Part shown: in pieces, positions 20,643-27,406 of the stretch
How the letters are laid out: every line of letters starts with the position of its first letter
Position numbering within the stretch: position 1 is the stretch's first letter
Source of the DNA: Cudoniella acicularis
Lineage: Eukaryota > Ascomycota > Leotiomycetes > Helotiales > Helotiaceae
Length of the DNA stretch: 27,406 bases
Direction of reading: 5' to 3'
Assembly (NCBI GenBank): GCA_013054445.1
Contig: JAAMPI010000725.1
Location: 1 to 27,406 of the forward strand
The notes under the pieces: generated by a model
Seen by the model: only the letters and a program-made list of their open reading frames with translations
Databases searched by the model: none
Told to the model about the DNA's origin: nothing
Position numbers and translations under genes: made by a program

Positions 20643-21843
20643 ATCCATACCAGTATCAACAACCACCACAACCCCCTTACCAACAAGACCCCTACTACAC
20701 CTCTCCACCTCCACCACCACAAGCCTTCTCCCCACCACCGGCACCCATCAAAAAATCCCTCCTCATCGGTATAAACTACACCGGAAGCGCCCACGAGCTC
20801 CGCGGTTGCCACCGCGACGTAGAAAACGTCGCTGAGTTCCTTTACTATCGTGGATACTCGAATGATCCATCTTCTCAGGTGATTTTGCGCGATGATTTAC
20901 CGGGGGCTTTTTACCCTACTGGGCAGAATATACTTGTAAGCCTCTCTAGTCTCTACGTTTTACCAACTTTTTTCTTTCTCAAAACTCATATCTTTTTTAT
21001 TTTTGAGTGAAGAGAATGAAAGTTGATATAAAAAAAACCCACAACAGTCCGCAATAACCTGGCTCATCTCCACCCCCGGAACTACTAACTTCTTCCACTA
21101 CTCCGGACACGGGGGCCAAGTTCGAGACCCTACGGGCCTCCACCCCTCCGGAATCCTCGACACCATCTGCCCAGTCGACTTTGAGACCTCAGGACAAATA
21201 AACAGCGACATGCTACACGCGCACCTCGTGACCGCCATGCCCTCCAACAGCACCCTCTTCGCCATCCTGGATTGCTGCCATTCCGGCTCCGGCCTGGGAC
21301 TCCCTTACATCTACCACTCGGATGATGAGGGCAATGTGAGTATGATCGATAATGTGAAAGCGGGGATGAGGTTGCTGGGGCAGGCTAATGAGTTGATGAG
21401 GGGTGGCTTTAGTATGGCGAAGATGGGGGAGGCGAAGGGGATTTTTGCTGGTGCGACTAGTTTGTTTCATAATTTTAGTAGTGGCGGGCAGCAAGAAGAG
21501 GGGATTGGTGAGGATGCGAATAATAGTGCGTATGCGCAGGAGCAAAAGATGGTCACGATGTTTTCGGGGTGTAGGGATGACCAGACGAGTGCGGATGCTA
21601 GTATTGCGGGGAGCAATGAGGGTGCTATGTCCTGGGCTTTCTTGCAGAGTATGAAGAAGATTCCGAATCCGACGTTTTTGCAGGTGAGTAGCCACTCTTT
21701 TTTCTGTTGGTGGGAATGAGCAAGCTGACGGAACACAGACATTGCAAGATACGAGGATGAATTTGAGGCAGTCTAACTACACTCAAGTGCCGCAGCTGTC
21801 GATTGGCTTGCAAATGGATCTGAACCGGCCTCTTATAATATGA
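20643..21843 (+). CDS. Type I metacaspase, first exon unresolved
   Basis: Exons 20643-20935, 21048-21683 and 21739-21843 join in frame; introns of 112 and 55 nt are GT..AG. The N-terminal prodomain is Pro/Gln/Tyr-rich (PYQYQQPPQPPYQQDPYY), as in fungal type I metacaspases. The p20 region begins KKSLLIGINYTGSAHELRGC. The catalytic His is in FFHYSGHGGQ and the catalytic Cys in ILDCCHSGS. The p10 part has KMVTMFSGCRDDQTSADA and the usual hydrophobic end DLNRPLII. Family members are Ca2+-dependent, Arg/Lys-specific cysteine proteases linked to aggregate clearance, stress and cell death. Upstream of the prodomain the frame stays open to a TGA at 20420-20422 but has no ATG, so an upstream exon is needed. 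The first coordinate is the start of the part I can support. Confidence 0.9.
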
Positions 21844-22883
21844 GATAGTGCGTTATCAAAAAATCTACTTGCTGCTCGTTCTTGGCTGTCTGTTGTGTTG
21901 ATTCTTTGGCGTAGGTCATAGTAGGTGAGAATAGGCGGAGTGAGGACTCACAAAACTCTTTTCCTTGGAGCTTGCAAAGGCCACAATCCTCACGTAACAC
22001 GCTTCGCATGGCTCCCTAGCTTATAGTCTTGCTCTTACATGGAACGACTTTTACATTAGACTTCACAAAAGTTGGTGCGTAATGTCGTTTAGAATACGAC
22101 GCAAAGGAAAGCCCGAGGAAAAAGGTAGGTGACGATCTTAAGATCCCAAGTGAAAAGTTTTCTCTTTTACTTAAAGCAGATTGCCTAAGTAGTGTGATGT
22201 GGGGTTGAGTTAAAGACTTGCATGGGTTGCGACGACATGAGGGGGAACGAATAGGAGGAATAAGAGGGGGGAACATGGGGGAAACGGGAATTGACGAGAA
22301 ACAGGAGCCAAGACAATATTGGATTGAAACCATAGTCGCAAGCAGCCACTATCAAGTAATATTCTGCCAGCTAACAACTGCTAGTATGGGTCAACATTGG
22401 TGGGTCGGGTTCTCGATTTCTAGTCTCATCATCTATGTCATTCTTACTCAAGTCGTTTGCCGCCGATGTCTTCGTTCTTGTAATTATATCCACCTGCCCG
22501 TGCAAAAGCATACAAAGCTAAATGCTATACCAGCTTTTCTTATTCGTACTCCCGAATTCATAGCTCAAACTAAGAAGTAAGCAAGGCAGATTATCAAACA
22601 ATGGGGAAAAGGGAACATACGGTGGTTAACCCGAAATCTGCATAGCCTTAAGGCTATCATGAATCTGAATGTGTATCTGTGTGGCAAGTTCCACCGATAT
22701 GGCACTCCACGCGTCTTGAAATTGGGCTCAAGAAATATTGTCGGCGTTGTCGAATTCGTACCGAGCAGGTTGAGGGATCGCCAACTAAATAGGCTCAAGG
22801 AACTGATGCCAGAAACGATAATGAATTTACAATAGCTTTAGATCAAGGGCTGTTCATTTGTCCTTATACCCATTGACGAACGG
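21844..22883. other. Intergenic, 1 kb, no gene seen
   Basis: This lies between the metacaspase stop and the stop of the BTB gene, so it holds two convergent 3' ends. The longest plus-strand frame (22218-22580) begins with TTG, not ATG, and resembles nothing known. I see no repeat or RNA gene. Confidence 0.6.
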
Positions 22884-23958
22884 TTAGTCTGGAAGCCCAG
22901 AGGAATTTTGACAAGAAAAACCAACCTGATGAATTGGTACGTGAAATTCTTTCAATTCGCTCGGGATAAATTCAATCCATGATTGGCGAGAGTGCCGTCT
23001 TGTGTAATTGATGATATCAATCAGCAATTCTCGTGGATATATATCCGGCTGGGATATGCGATTGGTAACGGTCGCGCATAAAGCAGTCAGGTATTTACGG
23101 AGTGGGCTCTCATCAGCCGTGTTCTCGTACACACGGTGGTATGTTGAAGCTGGTAACATAAAAAGCCCAACTCTCAGTCTGTCCAGCGCGTCAAGTGCTT
23201 GATTCTGGAGCTTTGGAACGAGAATCCGATCTGCGAAGATCCACAAATTGACAAGTCGGTCCAAGCCACTTGCCTCGTGACAGTCGACGATAGTCTGTGT
23301 GTGGATCCAGTTGATGAAAATGTCAAAGACAGTTGGGCATACGTCCTCCAGCTCCAGGGTCTGCGCCTCTCCTTCCTTGAATAGACCATCGAATGCGGCT
23401 GCGAAATAAGGAGAGTAGTGACAAATGAAGTGCTTATGGACAAAGAACTGCTGAGTTCTCGCCTTTGATAACATTGATGGTCACCATTGCTTGTTTGCCT
23501 CTGGAAGAATCAGCAGTGCTTAGGGTTCAGAATGACCTGCTCATGGAGTCTTACGAAAATCGCGGTTTGTCAGGCTTGATTGGCTGGGCTGCACTTCCAC
23601 CACTTCTTGTCTGCCGGCCTTGTTGGGGGTCGGTTGCGGCCAGTACAGGACTCGGGGAACTGCCCTGTCTCTGGCGCTTGCTCGAAACTAAGATGGGACC
23701 GGGAGCATTGCCTCGTAGCAAATCTCTTACGCTGATGCCAGACCCTAGGATGGGGCTTGGGGGATTGACTCGCTGTCTGGGCCTAAGATTTCGGACCATG
23801 TTGCCAGAACTTCCAGAGCCAGACAGCCCTGCGTTGATACGAGCAATGCAAGAGTGAGCGAGTCTAAAGAGGGCCTCTCTTTCTTCGAGCGTGTTGCTAT
23901 GGGACGTATCGAGTGTAGCGGCACCAGGAAAATCACGAGGATTGTGACCAGATGTCAT
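22884..23958 (-). CDS. BTB/POZ-domain protein with apparent frameshift
   Basis: Exon 1 runs 23958-23555 from ATG (MTSGHNPRDFPGAATL), with a Ser/Pro/Arg-rich disordered region of about 130 residues. A clean GTAAGA..TTCCAG intron (23501-23554) leads to GKQAMVTINVIKGEN, which looks like the first BTB strand. That frame hits a TAA a few codons later, while the BTB continues in another frame as QFFVHKHFICHYSPYFAAAF, then TLELEDVCPTVFDIFINWIH, to the stop at 22884. The shift lies at about 23445-23455; no intron explains it. BTB domains mediate dimerisation and Cullin-3 binding; this short fungal type has no other domain. It is a recent pseudogene, a sequencing/assembly indel, or a shorter protein starting at the ATG at 23474. 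Confidence 0.7.
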
Positions 23959-24792
23959 TGAAAAGAAGAGAAAGGCTTCCTCACGTTGCCGGTGATGTCC
24001 AAGAAGCAGCTGAGAGAAATCGGGCCCGGAGAGCTTTGACAAGAAAAGAGTCGCAGACGACAACCTCGACACGATAATGTGGAGTTGATGGAAGGAAGGG
24101 AAGAGGGAAGAGAAAGCAAGATGTGAAGATCAACGTCGGGTCTTCGCTTCATGGTGCGCGGGGTTCCCGAAGAGGAAGTCACGCCTCGACGAGCCAACAA
24201 CAGAGAAAGGAAGGAACGCAGGGCCCTTAGCTGGAGCTCTTACACTATTGCCCTCATAGAAAGAGTACTCAAGTACAACTCAGAAACCCCTTCAGAAAGA
24301 CTACATTATCTAGGTATATCTCAAGGAGACCTTTCACATTTTCATCGCTAGGCAGGCTCCTCCATCATGAAGTCAGTATATTTTCATGCTAGTCATAACA
24401 CTTGTCAGATTGTGAAAATTTTCGGCTCATCGGAAGGTCGATATAACTTGGTTGGATCCTGGGTTGCCTCGTAGCTGACCAACCAAAGGTGTGGATGTTG
24501 TAGCAGCTCGGTGCGCTACGAGTTGATGGAGATCAAAAAACAGACATGGTGTTTATGGTTTTAGAGCGGTTGTGGTTGAGATGGCTCGGGAAGATCTTGC
24601 CAAGGTTCTGTTACGGGTATCCGAGATACGCACCAATCGCGCAATTTAGAGCTTCGACGCCGCGTCAAGCTGACAACCTAAACCATCAAAAACATTCAAC
24701 CCTCACTGTTTCCAACACTACCATCCACCTTGCAACCTTCTCTCACGAATCTCCCCGCCTCCGATACTGTCAATCAATCTGCGATCGCTATC
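23959..24792. other. Divergent intergenic region, BTB gene / RPN5
   Basis: These 834 bp separate two outward-read genes and should contain both promoters. A 66-codon plus-strand frame with ATG (24151-24351) is basic and shows no family. I looked for a PACE element (GGTGGCAAA), common before yeast proteasome genes, and did not find one. Confidence 0.5.
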
Positions 24793-26425
24793 ATGTCAGA
24801 CGGACAAATCTTGAAGCCTGACAAGGACTTCTCCAAGGAAGTTGACAAACAGATTCCTGAAGCCGAACAGCTTGCCAAAGTACGGTGCCATCGCATATCT
24901 AACTTATGCGCAGATGCTAATATCCATTTCTGGTAGACAAATGTGCAAGCGGCTATCGAGAAGCTCACGGCGTTGGAGAAGCAGACCAGACAGGTGAGGC
25001 TAGACGCCCTCAAGCTATTTTCACAGCTAACAATATGGAAAGGCATCAGATCTTGCATCAACATCACGGGTCCTCGTTGTAATAGTCACCATCAGCAAAG
25101 ATTCTGGAGATTGGAGCCTGCTGAACGAACAGGTCCTACTTCTTTCCAAGAAGCATGGACAACTTAAACAAGCTACGACGAAGATGGTGCAGGTGGTAAT
25201 GGGATTTTTGGATTCAACGCCAGATTTGGAAACGAAATTAACGGTCATCGAGACTCTGCGAACCGTAACCGAGGGAAAGATTTTCGTTGAAGTCGAGCGG
25301 GCTCGTGTGACCAAGATTCTCTCAGACATCAAGAAGGAGCAAGGAGATCTCAAGGCGGCAACCGACATTCTGTGCGAGCTGCAGGTTGAGACATTTGGGT
25401 CTATGGAGAGAAGGGAGAAGACAGAGTTCATCCTGGCACAAGTCGCGTTATGCATAGAGAATGAAGATTGGACCCAAGCTGGAATTTTGAGCCGGAAGAT
25501 CAGCACAAAATACCTGTCGAGGAAGCCAAAGAAGACCGCTGAGCAGCTAGAGAAGGAAAAGAAGGATCGTGAGAAGAAGAGGGAGAAGGGAGAAGATGTG
25601 CCGGAACCGGTTGAGGACGATGTTACCGATTTGAAGTTGCGATATTACGAGCAACAAATAACCCTTGCGAAGCACGACGATAAGTACCTCGATGCTTGCA
25701 AACACTACAGACAAGTTCTGGATACGGAGGCTGTTGAGGAGGATCCCTTGAAGCTTCAATCCGTAGGTTTTCTCTTCTGATACCTTCCTACTGAATACTA
25801 ACTGGTCCAGGTCCTGCAAAGAATCATCTACTATGTTATCCTCGCCCCTTACGACAACGAACAATCCGATCTCCTCCACCGTATACACAAGGACACCCGC
25901 AATAATCAAGTCCCTCTCGATGCACAACTCCTAAAGCTCTTCACAGTTCACGAACTGATGCGATGGCCCGAGGTTTCTAAATTATTTGGCCCACACCTAT
26001 GCAGTACCGATGTATTTGATGTTGCGCCAAATCAATCCGCAGACGCCAAGGCAAACAAGCGATGGGAGGATCTTCGCAAGCGTGTCATTGAGCACAATGT
26101 TCGTGTGGTGGCCAAATACTACACCCGAATCCAAATGCCCCGCCTCACCCAACTTCTCGACTTGACTGAAGATGAGACTGAAAAGTATATCAGCGAGTTG
26201 GTCACAGCAAAGACTGTCTACGCTAAGATTGATCGCCCAGCACGGATTGTCAACTTTGCCAAGCCAAGAGATGCAGATGATGTATTGAACGAATGGAGCG
26301 GTAACATGAAGAGCTTGTTGGGTCTGTTGGAGAGAATCGATCACTTGATCACCAAGGAGGAAATGATGGCGAGGATTCAACCTACGAAGCCACCCAAGAG
26401 CTCCAAATCAGCAAAGGTGCATTAG
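24793..26425 (+). CDS. RPN5: 26S proteasome lid subunit Rpn5 (PSMD12)
   Basis: Four exons: 24793-24879, 24937-24993, 25043-25762 and 25811-26425, giving 492 residues; introns are 57, 49 and 48 nt. The N-terminal helical repeats include the DWSLLNEQVLLLSKKHGQLK block and the family-typical MVQVVMGFLDSTPDLETK, then ETLRTVTEGKIFVEVERARV. A charged insert (KTAEQLEKEKKDREKKREKG) is typical of fungal orthologues and makes the protein longer than the roughly 450 residues of yeast or human. The C-terminal third is the PCI domain (about 340-460: RVVAKYYTRIQMPRLTQLLD, then a winged-helix with VYAKIDRPARIVNF). Rpn5 is a scaffold of the lid of the 19S regulatory particle, needed for lid assembly and ubiquitin-dependent proteolysis. 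It is convergent with the next gene. Confidence 0.97.
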
Positions 26426-26636
26426 AAGTCATGATTTGTTCTAACAGCTTCCTTTCTATCGCGATACCGCTGTACATTAGCCTAGACTCTGGTATCTAAA
26501 ATCCGTGAGCCGTCATGTCATCTTGTCTATGTAATATGCGTCTATGCCCGTCCGTCTATGTGATTCAAAAAAAAAACTCCGCGCTATGCAATTCAAGACC
26601 CCTCCCTACCCCCTCGTGCCCAAAAATCTCAACATC
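26426..26636. other. Short convergent 3' region
   Basis: These 211 bp lie between the RPN5 stop and the stop of the FSH gene, and hold both 3' UTRs. A poly-A run at about 26569-26577 is present. Nothing else is recognised. Confidence 0.5.
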
Positions 26637-27406
26637 TCAAAACGGCACGTCCATATCCTCAACTCCCACCTCCACCACCCCCTTCTTACTCTCCAACTCA
26701 ACACAACGTTCCCTCACAAACCCCACCACAACACCCACCATATCCTTCCCAATCGGCACAAAATGCCCCCCTGGATGCCGAACAACCCTCTCCATACCCC
26801 CTTCACATCTTTCCGCTAACCCTATACTCCTGCTCTCTTCCACTACACTATCTAAACTCCCTATAACATGCAAGATTGGTGTCTTTATTTTGGGGGTGTA
26901 GAAAGGTGTGTAGAGTTCATGGGGCGCGTAGAAGCCTGAGAAGGAGATGGTGAATTTGAGTTTTGTGTAGGGTGTGGTAGATGTGGAAGGGGAGTTTTGG
27001 AGAGCGGAGAGGGGGAGGTAGGAGGGTGGGTATGGGAATGTTGGTGAGGAGGATGATGCGGAGGTGAATGCTGATTGCCGACCAGGATCGAGAAGAGATG
27101 CGACGAGAGCAGCGAAACATCCACCCTGCGAGAAGCCTATAATTCCATCCACCCCATTATTCTCCTCAATCACCTTCCTCACAATTTCCAGCGCGGCTTC
27201 TAAACCGGTATATTCTCCAGTGCTCGCGTCGCGGGTCCACCAGCCCCAGTTGTCTGTCTCTTCTTCCTGCTGGTATGAAGACCCGCCTTCATTGGAGGAA
27301 GAGGGAACGAAGCCGGGGATATCGGAGGAACGTAGCCGGATGGGACCGGGTGGGGTAGAGGAGCGTGAGGCCGCCGGGGAAGGGGTGCGAGGGGGTGTGT
27401 TTCTTG
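26637..27406 (-). CDS. FSH-family serine hydrolase, 5' end outside window, apparent frameshift
   Basis: An alpha/beta-hydrolase of the FSH1 type with all three catalytic elements: the nucleophile elbow IGFSQGG, the acid-loop VIGSLDSVVEESRS, and the histidine in HPGGHFVP. ISFSGFY is also typical. The stretch GEYTGLEAALEIVRKVIEEN precedes the nucleophile as in fungal relatives. Near the right edge the expected N-terminal sequence is split between two frames: FPGGLTLLYPT reads in one and GPIRLRSSDIPGFVP in another, joined at about 27345-27355 in a C/G-rich run. One extra base there would explain it. Substrates of fungal members are mostly unknown carboxyl esters; some relatives sit in polyketide clusters, but there is no cluster here. 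Confidence 0.85.
   Translation of the reverse strand, partial: RNTPPRTPSPAASRSSTPPGPIRLRSSDIPGFVPSSSNEGGSSYQQEEETDNWGWWTRDASTGEYTGLEAALEIVRKVIEENNGVDGIIGFSQGGCFAALVASLLDPGRQSAFTSASSSSPTFPYPPSYLPLSALQNSPSTSTTPYTKLKFTISFSGFYAPHELYTPFYTPKIKTPILHVIGSLDSVVEESRSIGLAERCEGGMERVVRHPGGHFVPIGKDMVGVVVGFVRERCVELESKKGVVEVGVEDMDVPF

Noticed and set aside
20627..20740. CCA/CAC-rich tract as a microsatellite
   Set aside because: It is the coding sequence of the Pro/Gln-rich metacaspase prodomain.
22218..22580. 120-codon plus-strand open frame
   Set aside because: It begins with TTG rather than ATG and shows no domain or intron structure.
24151..24351. 66-codon plus-strand frame with ATG, basic
   Set aside because: Short, low in informative residues, and in a divergent promoter region; likely chance.

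Overview
The window is nuclear DNA from a filamentous ascomycete (Pezizomycotina). The evidence is direct: dense genes on both strands and many short introns (about 42-112 nt, GT..AG, often with CTAAC/CTGAC-like branch sites). It also carries a set of proteins typical of this group, including an SNX13/Mdm1-type nexin, a type I metacaspase, a fungal arylsulfatase and an FSH serine hydrolase. Assignment to Leotiomycetes/Helotiales is only an impression from protein style. I found no tRNA, rRNA, CRISPR array, transposon or secondary-metabolite cluster. Most of it reads as ordinary core genome.

Left part (1-8514), all clear genes on the minus strand: a SET-domain protein cut by the left edge; 1.3 kb with a diverged hairpin-like direct repeat and one doubtful small plus-strand gene; a secreted five-exon sulfatase with its active-site motifs intact; and a 12-exon DHA2-type MFS transporter that resembles vacuolar amino-acid transporters and uses one GC-AG intron.

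Middle part (8515-16840): an Mdm1/SNX13-like PXA-RGS-PX-Nexin_C protein, whose true C-terminus lies in a small last exon beyond the apparent stop; tRNA m7G46 methyltransferase TRM8; a small membrane protein on the plus strand; homoserine dehydrogenase HOM6; and, divergent from HOM6, a CCDC174/DUF4078 nuclear protein.

Right part (17696-27406): a single-pass membrane protein with a disordered N-terminal half and an uncharacterised outer domain; divergent from it a type I metacaspase whose first exon I cannot fix; a BTB/POZ protein whose domain is broken by an apparent frameshift; the proteasome lid subunit RPN5; and, convergent with RPN5, an FSH-family serine hydrolase cut by the right edge that also carries an apparent frameshift.

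The genes do not form a pathway. They are mostly unrelated housekeeping functions (tRNA modification, threonine/methionine synthesis, proteasome, organelle contact) mixed with accessory ones (sulfatase, transporter, BTB protein). Exon structures were worked out by hand. Wherever I give a protein length, the exons sum to a whole number of codons and the joined frame restores family motifs. I do not see a convincing new system. The best leads are the hidden C-terminus, the GC-AG intron beside a decoy GT donor, the two frameshifted genes and the unresolved metacaspase start.
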